Assembly (NCBI GenBank): GCA_903826865.1
Contig: CAIKGD010000016.1
Coordinates: 25,885-89,884, forward strand
Length of the DNA: 64,000 bases
From: an uncultured Verrucomicrobiota bacterium
GTDB lineage: Bacteria > Verrucomicrobiota > Kiritimatiellia > Kiritimatiellales > Tichowtungiaceae
Reading direction: 5' to 3'
Shown in pieces: positions 9,732 to 19,184 of this stretch (positions within the stretch are counted from its first letter, which is position 1; each line of letters starts with the position of its first letter). The translations under genes were made by a program, and so were the position numbers. Under the pieces are notes generated by a model that worked only from the letters and a program-made list of their open reading frames with translations, was not told the origin of the DNA and searched no databases.

Positions 9732-9877
9732 CCCCGTGGCAAGCCACGGGGCATCTTTAGCGCAAGCACGCTTGCGCAGCCCGCCCACCATGCGGGCTTG
9801 TCGGGAAAGGGGGACGCTCCTCTTCCCCTTACAGCCCTCTTGCTATCGGACTCAGTCATCTCCGCGACAAGTCGCGG
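9732..9877. repeat. array of unrelated short hairpins
   Basis: At least four more inverted repeats follow copy A. They are CCCCGTGGC/GCCACGGGG (9732-9751, 2-nt loop), GCGCAAGC/GCTTGCGC (9760-9777), GCCCGC/GCGGGC (9779-9797) and CCGCGAC/GTCGCGG (9862-9877). Each has its own sequence. The stretch fills most of the 328-bp gap between the MFS gene and the lipoprotein gene, with no coding frame that looks real. None has the T-run of an intrinsic terminator. Confidence 0.6.
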
Positions 9878-9975
9878 GGTATTCTGCGACGGGTTTGATA
9901 AATCTTGATTTTGATAGAACCGCAACTTAGATTGACTTGAAATTATGATGCCCCTGCGGCTCGGAAAGGACTTTA

Positions 9976-10830
9976 ATGAATCGAATAAAGGGGTTAAACG
10001 CCGGTCTGCCGAAGTTGTTTATCTTATTGCTGGTTCTCTTGAGTTGCGGGTGTGCAACGCGTGTTGCCGTGCGCCCTGGGTTTTGGTTCGTTAAGGAAAG
10101 TACTGCTCCCAATGGCTCCTCGGCAGTTACTATAAAGAAAGTTCATCCGGCGTCGATTGTAGGAAAAAGTACAAGCTTTACAACCGATTTCGAAACTCAT
10201 ATCAGAGGGTATGCTCATGACTTTGATCATTCTGGTGGCAGTGCCACGCCCTTCATTCCAATCTATACGCCTAAGAGTGTTGATTTCTATACTTCTGGCA
10301 CGACGGCCACGACAACATACGACGCCGAACACATAAGGCAACGCTCTGGGGTCATCCTTGTTCGAAAATTTAAAGATGTTCGCGAGGCAGATCATAATTG
10401 TATCGGGGTAAAGCGTAATGTATTTAATATGCCAATAGCGGATATTTGTTTAAAGAATGCTGCGTCACTCGACTCAGTTGTTACAGAGTGTATTGCTGAG
10501 GCATTGAGACATGTCGGATACACTGTTATTATGGAGGGGTCGTCAGGCGCTATCGATCTGAAGCCGAATGCTGTTGTGGACGGCCAAATTCAAGACTTCT
10601 GGTCAAACATGAATGCCATACTCCGGCATAATATAACCCTGAAAATGTCGTTGCTAGATGATGATGGTCAGATTGTGTGGAAGAACACAGTAGGAGGAGA
10701 TGCTTCGGCGCTCATTTTTGTCACGCACAGGGAATATGAAGCCGTCATTGATCGCGCGATGGAAATTGCGTTGGAAAAAGCAATGCGGAGCTTTTCTTCA
10801 GATGAGTTCGCGCTCAAAGTGAAAAAGTGA
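9976..10830 (+). CDS. predicted lipoprotein, YajG-like pattern
   Basis: The 284-aa protein starts with a basic region and hydrophobic segment ending LVLLSCGCATR, a lipobox-like site with Cys at about residue 25, so it is probably membrane-anchored. The middle has the pattern ...VILVRKFKDVREADHNCIG... followed by AEALRHVGYTVIM and a conserved-looking VDGQIQDFW. This is reminiscent of YajG-type lipoproteins, but the similarity is weak and the function is unknown. Its base composition is visibly more AT-rich than the flanking genes. It stands alone between the hairpin array and a convergent ZIP gene, which suggests acquisition. Confidence 0.75.
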   Translation: MNRIKGLNAGLPKLFILLLVLLSCGCATRVAVRPGFWFVKESTAPNGSSAVTIKKVHPASIVGKSTSFTTDFETHIRGYAHDFDHSGGSATPFIPIYTPKSVDFYTSGTTATTTYDAEHIRQRSGVILVRKFKDVREADHNCIGVKRNVFNMPIADICLKNAASLDSVVTECIAEALRHVGYTVIMEGSSGAIDLKPNAVVDGQIQDFWSNMNAILRHNITLKMSLLDDDGQIVWKNTVGGDASALIFVTHREYEAVIDRAMEIALEKAMRSFSSDEFALKVKK

Positions 10831-10847
10831 TGGGGGAGAATCGGGCT

Positions 10848-10895
10848 CTATTCCGTCCATCTACCCCGCTGAGCCAAATCCTTCAAACGGAATAG
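10848..10895. other. hairpin between convergent genes
   Basis: CTATTCCGT (10848-10856) and ACGGAATAG (10887-10895) form a perfect 9-bp inverted repeat in the gap between the convergent lipoprotein and ZIP genes. There is no clear T-tract. The enclosed CTACCCCGCTGAGCC is reminiscent of the D-arm of a minus-strand tRNA, but no cloverleaf can be completed. It could be a bidirectional transcription stop or a tRNA remnant. Confidence 0.35.
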
Positions 10896-10942
10896 CGGTA
10901 AGCGTTACGGTGTTTCGGAAACCGAAGGAGTTTCAAGAGCGT

Positions 10943-11761
10943 TCATCCGAGCGCGACATCGAGCATCATCATCACCGCGAAGCCGAGCATGGCACCCATG
11001 GTGGCAATATCGGTGTTTTTATTCGACTGCGATTCGGGAATCAGCTCTTCGACGACCACAAAAATCATTGCCCCGGCGGCGAAAGAAAGCGCGTACGGCA
11101 GAATCGGGCGCATCAGCAGGACGGCGGCCGCACCGATCACCCCGGCGACCGGCTCAACAAAACCCGAAAGCTGTCCGTACCAGAAACATTTGCGGCGCGA
11201 CAGGCCTTCGCGGCGCAGCGGCACAGAAACCGCAGCGCCTTCCGGAAAATTCTGAATGCCGATACCAATGGCCAGCGCGATCGCTCCGGCCAGCGAAGCG
11301 GACGGCAGGTTATACGCCACCGCGCCGAAAGCGACGCCGACCGCGAGGCCCTCGGGAATGTTGTGCAGCGTAATCGCCAGCACCAGCAGAATACTGCGCC
11401 TCCAGGTTGTAGGAACGCCTTCCGCGTTTTCAATCGGTTCGCCCAGATGCAGATGCGGCAGAATCAAATCTATGCCGCGCAGAAAAAGGCCGCCGAGCAG
11501 AAACCCGACTACAGCGGGAACCCACGGCGGAACCGCCGGATTCTCCTTCGCCATTTCTATACACGGTGCCAGCAACGACCAGAAACTGGCGGCAAGCATT
11601 ACGCCGGCCGCAAAGCCGAGCATCGCGTCGAGCACCTTGCGGTTGATTGTTTTGAAAAAGAAAACCATCGCCGCGCCGAGCGCGGTGACGCCCCACGTGA
11701 AAAGCGTGGCGAGCAGCGCCTGAACCACCGGATGCAGTCCGGTAAACCAGTCAGCAATCAT
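10943..11761 (-). CDS. ZIP family metal transporter
   Basis: This 272-aa polytopic protein imports divalent cations, usually zinc, across the inner membrane. The ZIP signature is seen in [14 protein letters not shown] and in [16 protein letters not shown], the two metal-binding helices with His/Asn/Pro/Glu residues. The ORF track starts at 11848, but the ATG at 11761 is preceded by GGAGGG at good spacing and opens directly into the first membrane segment (MIADWFTG), so I use it. It lies 71 bp downstream of secA on the same strand and is probably cotranscribed. Confidence 0.9.
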   Translation of the reverse strand: MIADWFTGLHPVVQALLATLFTWGVTALGAAMVFFFKTINRKVLDAMLGFAAGVMLAASFWSLLAPCIEMAKENPAVPPWVPAVVGFLLGGLFLRGIDLILPHLHLGEPIENAEGVPTTWRRSILLVLAITLHNIPEGLAVGVAFGAVAYNLPSASLAGAIALAIGIGIQNFPEGAAVSVPLRREGLSRRKCFWYGQLSGFVEPVAGVIGAAAVLLMRPILPYALSFAAGAMIFVVVEELIPESQSNKNTDIATMGAMLGFAVMMMLDVALG

Positions 11762-11832
11762 GGAGCCCTCCATTTTTCCAATGACCGGAAGCCCGCCGTC
11801 CTCTGTGACTTCCGTTCTCTGTCCTCCGGCTG

Positions 11833-14800
11833 TTACGCTCCGCAGCACTTCTTATATTTTTTGCCGCTTCCGCAGGGGCAGGGGTCATTGCGGCCGATGT
11901 CAGGACCGGCGCGGCGGATCGGCTGCGGAGCCGGAACCGCGCCGGACGGCGCGCCGTGACCGGGCTGTGCAGCCTGCTGCTGGGCAAGGGCCATCGCGGA
12001 GTCCTGCTGCTGCTGTGCCCGGCTGTTCTCCATCATTTTATTGACGGATTGCCAGAAACCCTGCAGCGCCTCCATCGAGGAGCCGGTGCGGAAGATGTTC
12101 TGCCCGATTTCATTTTTGATGCGATCCATCAGATCGCCGAAAAGGTTGAAGGCTTCGCGCTTGTATTCAACCAGCGGATCGCGCTGGCCGTAGGCGCGCA
12201 AACCGATGCCCTCGCGCAGGCTGTCCATGTTGCGCAGATATTCCTGCCAGTGTTCGTCCACCGACTGCAGAATGATCATCTGCTCAAGGCCTTTGATGCG
12301 CGCCGGGTCTTCGTGCGATATTTTCAGCTCATAGGCTTCTTTAACTTTCGCGAGCACCAGCTCTATCCGCGCTTCGGTATCGACGGCCTCAGGCAGGTCG
12401 GTCACGCGCAGGCCGATCGGAAAGGTTATGTTGGCCCAGGCGACAAACTCTTCGGCGGGCGCGCCGGCGTTTTCATCTATGATGTCGCTGAGAACGGCAT
12501 AGAGCTCTTCGCGCGGGTTTTCACTGCGCAGAACAGTCTGGCGGAAGCCGTAGATCACGGTGCGCTGCTGGTTCATCACGTCGTCGTAGCGCAGGGTGTT
12601 TTTGCGGATGCCGAAGTTCATCTGTTCGACGCGCTGCTGCGCTTTCTCGATGGATTTGTTCAGCCACGGATGTTCGAGCACTTCGCCCTCTTCGATGCCG
12701 AGCTTTTCCATAATGCTGGCGATGCGGTCGGAGCCGAACAGGCGCATCAGGTCGTCTTCGAGCGAGACATAGAAACGCGAAAGGCCGGGGTCGCCCTGCC
12801 GCGCGCAGCGTCCGCGGAGCTGGCGGTCAATGCGGCGCGCCTCGTGGCGTTCCGAGCCGATCACATAAAGCCCGCACGGTTTTTCCATCAGCAGTTTTTT
12901 CAGTGTCTGCGTTTCGCCTTCCGGCTTGTCGCTGAGCGCAAGCTGCGAACAGATCTGATCGCGTTTGATCCAGACCACTTCCGCGCCGAGTTTAATGTCG
13001 GTACCGCGGCCAGCCATATTGGTGGCAATGGTGATGGCGCCGGGCTGCCCGGCCAGCGAGACGATTTCGGCTTCGCGCGCATGGTTCTTGGCGTTGAGTA
13101 CGTTATGCGGAATGCCCTGCCGGTCGAGCATCCGGCTGATCACTTCGGACGTTTCGACCGTGGCGGTACCGACCAGCACCGGCTGTCTGCGGCCGTGGCA
13201 CTCTTTGATCTGCTCGATCACCGCGTGGTACTTCTCGCGCTTGGTTTTATAAATCTGGTCGTTGATATCCACGCGGCGGATCGGGCGGTTGGTGGGGATC
13301 ACCACCACGTCGAGCTTGTAGATTTCGTGAAACTCGCCCGCTTCGGTGTCGGCGGTACCGGTCATGCCCGCGAGTTTTTTGTACATGCGGAAATAGTTCT
13401 GAATGGTGATCGTTGCCAGCGTCTGCGTTTCGCGTTCGATGCGGACGCCTTCCTTCGCTTCGACAGCCTGGTGGAGTCCGTCGCTCCAGCGGCGGCCTTC
13501 CATCAGACGGCCGGTGAATGTATCGACGATAATCACCTGATTGTTCTGCACCACGTACTCGACATCCTTTTCATAGATGCAATGGGCGCGGATCAGCTGG
13601 TTCACCGCATGGATGCGCTCGCTGCGGTTGGTAAACTCGTCCTGCAGCTTCTGGCGGATCACCAGTTTTTCCTGCGGTGCCAGACCGACGCGGCCTTCGA
13701 GTTCCGAAAGCGCCGTGGCCAGATCGGGCATCAGGAAACTTTCCGGATCTTCGGGGCTGAGTGTTTCACAACCCTTGTCCGTCAGACCGGCGTCGTGACC
13801 TTTTTCGTCCACCGTGAAGAAAAGCTCCTCGCGAAGTTCGCGCGCCTCCTCCTTGTAGGAGTCGGTGATCATCATATTATTCACCTGCTCCAGCAGGCGG
13901 CGGTTGGCGGGCTCCTCGATCAGTTTTGAAAGCGGTTTGCTCTTCGGCATGCCCTGATTCACCTGATAAAGCTTACGCTGGGCATCATCCTTTTCGCCCT
14001 TGGCGAGCAGCTCCTGCGCTTCTTCGATCAGCTTCGCGCAGATATCCTGCTGTCGCCGGACCAGCTTCTGCACCGTGCTGTTGAGCCCGCGGTACTGCTC
14101 GTCCGCCGAATAGGGCGCGGGGCCGGAAATAATCAGCGGCGTGCGCGCTTCATCGATCAGGATAGAGTCGATTTCGTCGACGATCGCATAGGCATGGCCG
14201 CGCTGCTGCACCATATCCTCGGGGCGCATCGCCATATTGTCGCGCAGATAGTCGAAGCCGAACTCGCTGTTGGTGCCGTAGGTGATATCGCAGTCGTACT
14301 GCGCGCGGCGGTCCGGCGGCGGCATCTGTCCTTTCAGACAGCCGACCGTCAGGCCGAGGTACTGGTAGACATAGCCCATCCAGGTTGAGTCGCGTCCGGC
14401 CAGAAAGTCGTTGGTCGTCACCACATGAACCCCGTTGCCCGCCAGCGCATTGAGATAGACCGGCATGGTTGCCACCAGCGTCTTACCTTCGCCGGTCGCC
14501 ATTTCCGCGATCTTTCCGTGATGAAGCACCATTCCGCCGACGAGCTGGACATCGAACGGCACCATATCCCATTGGAGCGTGCGGCCGGAAACTTCGAGCG
14601 ATGTTCCGCACAGGCGGCGGCAGGCGTTTTTAACGGTTGCAAACGCTTCGCAGAGAATATCATCCAGTGTTTCGCCCTGCGCGAGACGCGCCTTGAACCC
14701 GGCGGTCTTGGCTTTCAGCTGATCCTCGGAGAGCTTTTGATATTCCTCCTCCAGCTGATTGATGCGCGCCACCAGCGGCATCATCTTCTTGATATCGCGC

Positions 14801-14844
14801 TCGTTCTTCGACCCGAAAATTTTTCTTAAAACTGCATTGATCAT
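11833..14844 (-). CDS. secA: preprotein translocase ATPase SecA
   Basis: SecA is the motor that drives proteins through SecYEG. The 1003-aa protein has Walker [12 protein letters not shown] near residue 120, the DEAD-like [28 protein letters not shown], and the C-terminal zinc/SecB-binding motif [16 protein letters not shown]. It carries an insertion of roughly 100 residues after the first nucleotide-binding segment (around [20 protein letters not shown]), so it is longer than the E. coli protein; such insertions are common in this part of the tree. AGGAGA precedes the ATG. A long antisense ORF over this gene is a codon-bias shadow. Confidence 0.98.
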   Translation of the reverse strand: MINAVLRKIFGSKNERDIKKMMPLVARINQLEEEYQKLSEDQLKAKTAGFKARLAQGETLDDILCEAFATVKNACRRLCGTSLEVSGRTLQWDMVPFDVQLVGGMVLHHGKIAEMATGEGKTLVATMPVYLNALAGNGVHVVTTNDFLAGRDSTWMGYVYQYLGLTVGCLKGQMPPPDRRAQYDCDITYGTNSEFGFDYLRDNMAMRPEDMVQQRGHAYAIVDEIDSILIDEARTPLIISGPAPYSADEQYRGLNSTVQKLVRRQQDICAKLIEEAQELLAKGEKDDAQRKLYQVNQGMPKSKPLSKLIEEPANRRLLEQVNNMMITDSYKEEARELREELFFTVDEKGHDAGLTDKGCETLSPEDPESFLMPDLATALSELEGRVGLAPQEKLVIRQKLQDEFTNRSERIHAVNQLIRAHCIYEKDVEYVVQNNQVIIVDTFTGRLMEGRRWSDGLHQAVEAKEGVRIERETQTLATITIQNYFRMYKKLAGMTGTADTEAGEFHEIYKLDVVVIPTNRPIRRVDINDQIYKTKREKYHAVIEQIKECHGRRQPVLVGTATVETSEVISRMLDRQGIPHNVLNAKNHAREAEIVSLAGQPGAITIATNMAGRGTDIKLGAEVVWIKRDQICSQLALSDKPEGETQTLKKLLMEKPCGLYVIGSERHEARRIDRQLRGRCARQGDPGLSRFYVSLEDDLMRLFGSDRIASIMEKLGIEEGEVLEHPWLNKSIEKAQQRVEQMNFGIRKNTLRYDDVMNQQRTVIYGFRQTVLRSENPREELYAVLSDIIDENAGAPAEEFVAWANITFPIGLRVTDLPEAVDTEARIELVLAKVKEAYELKISHEDPARIKGLEQMIILQSVDEHWQEYLRNMDSLREGIGLRAYGQRDPLVEYKREAFNLFGDLMDRIKNEIGQNIFRTGSSMEALQGFWQSVNKMMENSRAQQQQDSAMALAQQQAAQPGHGAPSGAVPAPQPIRRAGPDIGRNDPCPCGSGKKYKKCCGA

Positions 14845-14870
14845 AGTCTCTCCTGAAAAGGGGGAACAAA

Positions 14871-14943
14871 TTACCCGCAGAACGCGCAGAATACACGGAA
14901 AAAAGCATTCCTAACCGCGAATGAACACGAATAGACGCGAAAA
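14871..14943. repeat. short-word periodic intergenic repeat
   Basis: The spacer between the Fic and secA genes is composed of imperfect repetitions of words such as CCGCAGAACGCGCAGAA, ACACGGAA, CCGCGAATGAACACGAA and AGACGCGAAAAGG. Related words occur in other gaps of this window. No coding or hairpin structure accounts for them. Confidence 0.55.
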
Positions 14944-14948
14944 GGCCG

Positions 14949-15962
14949 TCAGCTACTTTTGATTCGGTAATAGCCCGTCTTTCGCGTTCCTTCACGGACG
15001 ATGAGTTCGCTATCCAGCAGAGGTTGCAGAATTTTGATTGCGCCCTGTCTGGAAATTTTTAAAGCGGCCCAGATTTCCGCCGGAGTCATGCGACCCTTTT
15101 GCTGAAGCAGGGCGAGCAGCTGTTCCTGTTTCGGGCGCAGCGTCAGTCTGGTTGCTGCCCCGTCAGCGCGCAATTTCTGTATGCGGTGCCAAACCCGCTC
15201 CAACGTCTGGTGAAGTCCTTCGGCGCAATAATCAATCCACGAGGTCAGCTCGCCTTTGCCCTGCTGAACAGTTTGAAGCTCGGCATAATAGCGCGGACGG
15301 TTTTCCCAATAGAATTCATCCACTGAAAAGATATGCTGTGTATCAAAGCCCCGGCGGTAGAGCTCCCACAGCGCCAGCGCACGGCCGACCCGCCCGTTAC
15401 CGTCTGCAAACGGATGAATCTCTTCAAACCGGTAATGCAGAATGGCCGAGGAGATCACAGGCGACAAAGTCGCAGCAGCGCCGTTCCACCAGCTCAACAG
15501 ATCAAACATCAGCACCGAAACATCCTGCCAGGCCGGCGGGAAATGCGCTCCGACCCTCACATTGATGGTGCGATAGCGACCCGCCTCCCCCTGATCCATC
15601 ACGCCGCCGCCGGCGAGAATGCCATGGAGATCGAACAGATCCTCATGGCGCACGGGTTTCATATCCGCCCGTTTTTCAATATGCCGGAGTCCGGCGAAAT
15701 AATTCACCACTTCACGTTTGGCGCGGTCAGTTACATCTGGAACCTCCCGGCCGTCTTCGACCGCCCGCACCTGCTCCAGCGTCAGCGGATTTCCCTCAAT
15801 CGCGGTGGAGCAGTGTGCATTGCGGGCCTTGGAATCCATTTGCAGGACAGGAATCCATGAGACATTTACCGTTGCATGGTTAATCCGTTCTCGAAGAGCA
15901 GAAATTTGCTCTATCCGGTTGACGAGACCGCTGTTTACAGAAAACACAGGCTGGTAGTTCAT
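14949..15962 (-). CDS. Fic family protein (AMPylator type, self-inhibited)
   Basis: The 337-aa protein has the Fic core HPFADGNGRVGRAL (HxFxDGNGRxxR) near residue 200. It also has an N-terminal inhibitory helix motif STAIEGN fitting [S/T]xxxE[G/N], which places it in the Fic class whose inhibition helix lies before the core. The C-terminal 70 residues look like a winged helix (MTPAEIWAALKISRQGAIKIL). Fic enzymes of this build transfer AMP from ATP to hydroxyl side chains of target proteins; the target here is unknown. It is divergent from the restriction-modification cassette and borders an accessory patch. Confidence 0.93.
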   Translation of the reverse strand: MNYQPVFSVNSGLVNRIEQISALRERINHATVNVSWIPVLQMDSKARNAHCSTAIEGNPLTLEQVRAVEDGREVPDVTDRAKREVVNYFAGLRHIEKRADMKPVRHEDLFDLHGILAGGGVMDQGEAGRYRTINVRVGAHFPPAWQDVSVLMFDLLSWWNGAAATLSPVISSAILHYRFEEIHPFADGNGRVGRALALWELYRRGFDTQHIFSVDEFYWENRPRYYAELQTVQQGKGELTSWIDYCAEGLHQTLERVWHRIQKLRADGAATRLTLRPKQEQLLALLQQKGRMTPAEIWAALKISRQGAIKILQPLLDSELIVREGTRKTGYYRIKSS

Positions 15963-15979
15963 GGAGAAAAGGGTGCCAC

Positions 15980-16199
15980 ATCAGACAACCATAAGTCAAC
16001 TCATAAGACAACCGGAAAATAAAACCATGGGCAGGAAGGCTTCCAAACGCAACTACGGAACCTGCGGATTTACACGGAAAAAAAGGGAACTAACAGCAAG
16101 AGGATACAGGTCACAGACTGTAGACTATAGACCTTGGGTTTGACTGGCGCATTTAACGGGTCGGGCGGTTGTCTGATGGTAGACTTATAGTTGTCTGAT
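15980..16199. repeat. 220-bp segment bounded by imperfect 36-bp inverted repeats
   Basis: The left end ATCAGACAACCATAAGTC (15980-15997) matches, in reverse complement and with one mismatch, GACTTATAGTTGTCTGAT at 16182-16199. The match extends inward with one indel to about 36 bp on each side. Each arm is itself built of tandem words of about 11 bp (GTCTGATGGTA, GACTTATAGTT, GTCTGAT). It could be a MITE-like element or paired operators resembling the C-box at 16356. I see no target-site duplication. The rest of the 434-bp gap (15963-16396) holds no credible gene; it has word repeats at 16111-16140 and 16279-16302. Confidence 0.6.
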
Positions 16200-16278
16200 T
16201 TCTTCATGGCGCGACAACAAGCGGTACGTATCGCCGCCGTCCCGGCGGCCTTGAAATCCGGGCAGTGAAAGAAAAACT

Positions 16279-16302
16279 CTCGCAAAGCCGCAAAGACGCC
16301 GA
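16279..16302. repeat. CTCGCAAAGCCGC-type word repeat, left of RM cassette
   Basis: CTCGCAAAGCCGCAAAGACG and the bases after it form a repeat of the GCAAAG/CGC word type. A related copy in inverse orientation lies at 19622-19645, on the other side of the restriction-modification cassette. Confidence 0.5.
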
Positions 16303-16355
16303 GCCGTTTCAAAGTGGAAGCGTGCTGGACTAAGGTGCGGATCCTGTCGCAACTT

Positions 16356-16381
16356 GACTCATCGTCCGTGGACTTATCGTC
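16356..16381 (+). promoter_or_regulatory. C-box operator of the RM controller
   Basis: Two near-identical sites GACTCATCGTC (16356-16366) and GACTTATCGTC (16371-16381) are separated by CGTG. This is the known C-box layout bound by two controller-protein dimers in many restriction-modification systems. It lies 15 bp upstream of the controller gene start, so the controller protein should autoregulate the C-M-R transcript from here. The element is seen directly; the regulatory role follows from the family. Confidence 0.88.
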
Positions 16382-16396
16382 CATGAAGCGGGCATC

Positions 16397-16657
16397 ATGC
16401 ACCGCATGAAAAAGAATCCCGTTCTTCTCGCGCTCGGCAAAAATGTCAGCGAATTTCGCAATAAAAAAGAGCTTACGCAGGAACAACTCTCGGAGCGTTC
16501 CGGCCTTGATCCGTCCTACATCAGCGGCATTGAACGCGGCGTTCGTAACCCCAGCGTTTTAAGCCTCGTTCGTTTAGCAAGCGGGCTCGGGACAACCACA
16601 TCTGAAATTTTCCGCGGTGTTGCTGTGGTTGCGGCCAAGAAGGCAGAAGCAAAGTGA
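16397..16657 (+). CDS. RM controller protein, XRE-type HTH
   Basis: This is an 86-aa single-domain HTH protein of the size of C.PvuII/C.AhdI-type controllers. The HTH reads LTQEQLSERSGLDPSYISGIERG. An alternative ATG at 16406 would give 83 aa (MKKNPVLLALG). It is preceded by a textbook C-box and overlaps the methyltransferase start by 4 bp (GTGA), so the two are translationally coupled. It is expected to delay nuclease expression until the methylase has protected the host DNA, through positive and negative feedback. Confidence 0.9.
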   Translation: MHRMKKNPVLLALGKNVSEFRNKKELTQEQLSERSGLDPSYISGIERGVRNPSVLSLVRLASGLGTTTSEIFRGVAVVAAKKAEAK

Positions 16658-17859
16658 AGTACCCTCTTCCACAATCGGATATTGACGATCTTGTTCAAGA
16701 GATGTCCGTCGCCTACGGAGCCGGGCAAGCCGCAGCATTGCTTGATATTTCTCCTTCGACTTTTCGGAGATGGGTGCGGGGCGAAAGCGCGCCACGAGAG
16801 AACGTAGTGCCGATTTTGCGGCAACTTTTAATGGATTATCGCGCAGATGAAAAAGCAGGGTTCAAATTTATTGATCTCTTTTGCGGCATAGGCGGGTTTC
16901 GATTGGCTTTTGAAAAGGCCGGAGGACAGTGCGTTTTTTCAAGTGACTGGGACAAATACTCGCGGCAAACCTACGCAGTAAACTTTGGAGAAGAGCCATA
17001 TGGCGATATTCATAAAATTGCTGTTGCCGACATTCCCGCACACGATATTTTGTGCGCGGGGTTCCCTTGCCAGCCGTTTAGCATCGCCGGGGTTTCTAAG
17101 AAAATCAGTCTTGGTCGGAAACACGGGTTTGATGATGAAAAACAAGGCAATTTGTTTTTCTCCATAGCTGAAATCATTAATTGTCACCAGCCAGCCGCGT
17201 TTGTACTGGAAAATGTGAAAAACCTCTGCCGACATGACAAGGGGCGCACCTTTCAGATCATTTATAATACACTGACAGAGGCGTTGGGCTATCAGGTTTA
17301 TTGGAAGGTAATCGATGCCAAAAAAGTCGTGCCGCAGCATCGCGAGCGCATTTTTCTCGTTGGGTTTAAGCCCGGACGCAAATTTAAGTTTCCGGAATTT
17401 CCTGCCGAAGGGCCAAAACTCGCGAGCATTCTCGAACCCAAGGTGCCAGAGAAATACACGCTTACTGATCACCTTTGGACCTATCTTCGAAACTACGCAG
17501 AGAAGCATCGGCTAGCTGGCAATGGGTTCGGCTTTGGTCTGGTTACCGGCAAAGATTCGACGCGAACGCTGAGTGCTCGCTATCACAAGGATGGCTCTGA
17601 AATTCTGGTTTCGCAGGGCGCAAAAAAGAATCCTCGCCGTCTTACGCCGCGCGAATGCGCACGCCTAATGGGATATCCTGAAACTTTCAAAATAACTGTT
17701 TCAGATACACAAGCCTACCGGCAGTTCGGAAACTCGGTTGTGGTGCCTGTTGTCGAACGCGTCGCAAAAGCAGTTGTTGAGGCGTTGAATGTGACAGTCT
17801 CTTTACCACGGATTTCATACATCAAGTCAGGAGCTAAAACTCAGCAAAAGGCCTCATGA
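16654..17859 (+). CDS. DNA (cytosine-5-)-methyltransferase
   Basis: The 401-aa enzyme has C5-MTase motif I FIDLFCGIGGFRLAFE near residue 72, motif IV GFPCQPFS with catalytic Cys near residue 138, motif VI ENVKNL near 186, motif VIII QHRERIFLVGF and the terminal motifs IX/X (RQFGNSVVVPVV). The first 70 residues form an extra HTH-like domain (AAALLDISPSTFRRWVRGES), which may bind its own promoter. It starts at GTG within the controller stop codon and ends in an ATGA overlap with the nuclease gene. The target is probably the site cut by the neighbouring MvaI/BcnI-type enzyme. Confidence 0.95.
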   Translation: MKYPLPQSDIDDLVQEMSVAYGAGQAAALLDISPSTFRRWVRGESAPRENVVPILRQLLMDYRADEKAGFKFIDLFCGIGGFRLAFEKAGGQCVFSSDWDKYSRQTYAVNFGEEPYGDIHKIAVADIPAHDILCAGFPCQPFSIAGVSKKISLGRKHGFDDEKQGNLFFSIAEIINCHQPAAFVLENVKNLCRHDKGRTFQIIYNTLTEALGYQVYWKVIDAKKVVPQHRERIFLVGFKPGRKFKFPEFPAEGPKLASILEPKVPEKYTLTDHLWTYLRNYAEKHRLAGNGFGFGLVTGKDSTRTLSARYHKDGSEILVSQGAKKNPRRLTPRECARLMGYPETFKITVSDTQAYRQFGNSVVVPVVERVAKAVVEALNVTVSLPRISYIKSGAKTQQKAS

Positions 17860-19178
17860 TGAATGTACACCAACTGTTATCAGTCTATCGCGACCATAAT
17901 TGTTCTGCGGTGTATGCAAAACGTTTGGCAGACAATGATAACTCAAAAAACCAGGTGTATTTTGGTTCAGATTTCCAAACATTGAATATGTTTCCAAACT
18001 TGGATATAGCGTCGGCAAGTACGGGCTCGTATGAAAAACCCATTTTTAAAGCGAAGCTAAATTTCAAGTGGATTGATCAAGATGGAGCCGTTTGGGAGGC
18101 ACCTGCGGCGCAAATAATATTCTATCCGCAATATCCGGAAGTGCGCTTCTCGGGATTTCTTAAAGGGTGTAAACATGCGCCGTCTGAACTTATGACTGTG
18201 CGCGAAGCAGGGCGGTGGCTTGTTTTTGGCATAAAAACCGATGGAGAAGTGCTGGGAATCGTTGTTGGACCCAAACACGGAATAGCCAAGGAGCTTGAGC
18301 ACGAATTCACGAAGGAGGCTCTTTTTTACGATCTAACTGCGCGATTAAAGGACGGAAGCACGACGGACACCAAAAGCGCGCTGCTGAAAAAGCTGAAATG
18401 TATTTGCGAAAAGGAATGGATAACTTCCAAACGGTTGTTGGCAGACGGAACCCTTGGTCCTTGCAACGCCCCGAACTGCGGCGGATATACGCTGGAAGCC
18501 GAACTGGGCATTACTCCCAACGGATTTTCTGAGCCAGATTATCTTGGTTGGGAAATAAAACAATACTCTGTGCCCCGCCTTGACCGGGTGGATTTCGGAA
18601 GGATTACACTTATGACGCCCGAACCTACAGGCGGATATTACGTTGAGCACGGTGTAGTGGATTTCCTTCGGAAATACGGATATCCCGACCGCACCGTAAA
18701 AGATCGGCTGAATTTCAGTTCTCCGCATTACACGAATAAACCCAACAACAAAACTAACTTGCGATTGCTCGTTGATGGGTATGACGAAAAAAACGCAAAA
18801 ATTACCGATGCATATGGCGGCATCGTCGTGATGGATAATGCCGAGCAGATTGTTGCAAGGTGGGATTTCAACGGACTGATGAAGCACTGGAACAGGAAAC
18901 ACGCGCTCGCGGCATATATTCCATCGTGCATGCGAACCGATCCTATTCTGCAATACCAGTATGGGCATTTGGTGCGGCTTGGTATAGGAACGGACTTTTT
19001 ACGACTCATTAAAGCCGTCTCTGCCGGGCATGTTTACTACGATCCCGGAATCAAAGTTACGGATTTACATGGCAGTCCCAAAACAAAACGGCGGAATCAG
19101 TTTCGCATTCTAACGCGAAACGTGACCGTTCTCTACAAGGCTGTTGAAACAGTAAACTTGTTTCAATGTGGCCAATGA
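17856..19178 (+). CDS. MvaI/BcnI-family type II restriction endonuclease
   Basis: The 440-aa protein contains, near residues 213-235, the motif stretch LEAELGITPNGFSEPDY followed by LGWEIKQY. The Glu, Asp and E-x-K match the catalytic D/E...EIK pattern of the MvaI/BcnI monomeric nickase-type restriction enzymes (CCWGG and CCSGG specificities in the founding members). It is longer than MvaI itself (about 250 aa), with an extra N-terminal domain of about 180 residues of unknown role. Its ATG overlaps the methyltransferase stop (ATGA). Composition is more AT-rich than the core genes. The exact recognition site is not readable. Confidence 0.85.
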   Translation: MMNVHQLLSVYRDHNCSAVYAKRLADNDNSKNQVYFGSDFQTLNMFPNLDIASASTGSYEKPIFKAKLNFKWIDQDGAVWEAPAAQIIFYPQYPEVRFSGFLKGCKHAPSELMTVREAGRWLVFGIKTDGEVLGIVVGPKHGIAKELEHEFTKEALFYDLTARLKDGSTTDTKSALLKKLKCICEKEWITSKRLLADGTLGPCNAPNCGGYTLEAELGITPNGFSEPDYLGWEIKQYSVPRLDRVDFGRITLMTPEPTGGYYVEHGVVDFLRKYGYPDRTVKDRLNFSSPHYTNKPNNKTNLRLLVDGYDEKNAKITDAYGGIVVMDNAEQIVARWDFNGLMKHWNRKHALAAYIPSCMRTDPILQYQYGHLVRLGIGTDFLRLIKAVSAGHVYYDPGIKVTDLHGSPKTKRRNQFRILTRNVTVLYKAVETVNLFQCGQ

Positions 19179-19184
19179 AATTTT

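Noticed and set aside
10841-10878. possible tRNA fragment on the minus strand
   Set aside because: A D-arm-like GCTCAGCGGGGTAG is present but no anticodon or T-arm can be folded.
11956-13929. 657-aa plus-strand ORF across secA
   Set aside because: It is the antisense shadow of secA in a GC-rich codon frame; it has no ribosome-binding site or recognisable motif.
15961-16143. 60-aa ORF beside the Fic gene
   Set aside because: It covers the inverted repeats and word repeats, lacks a ribosome-binding site and shows no protein-like composition.
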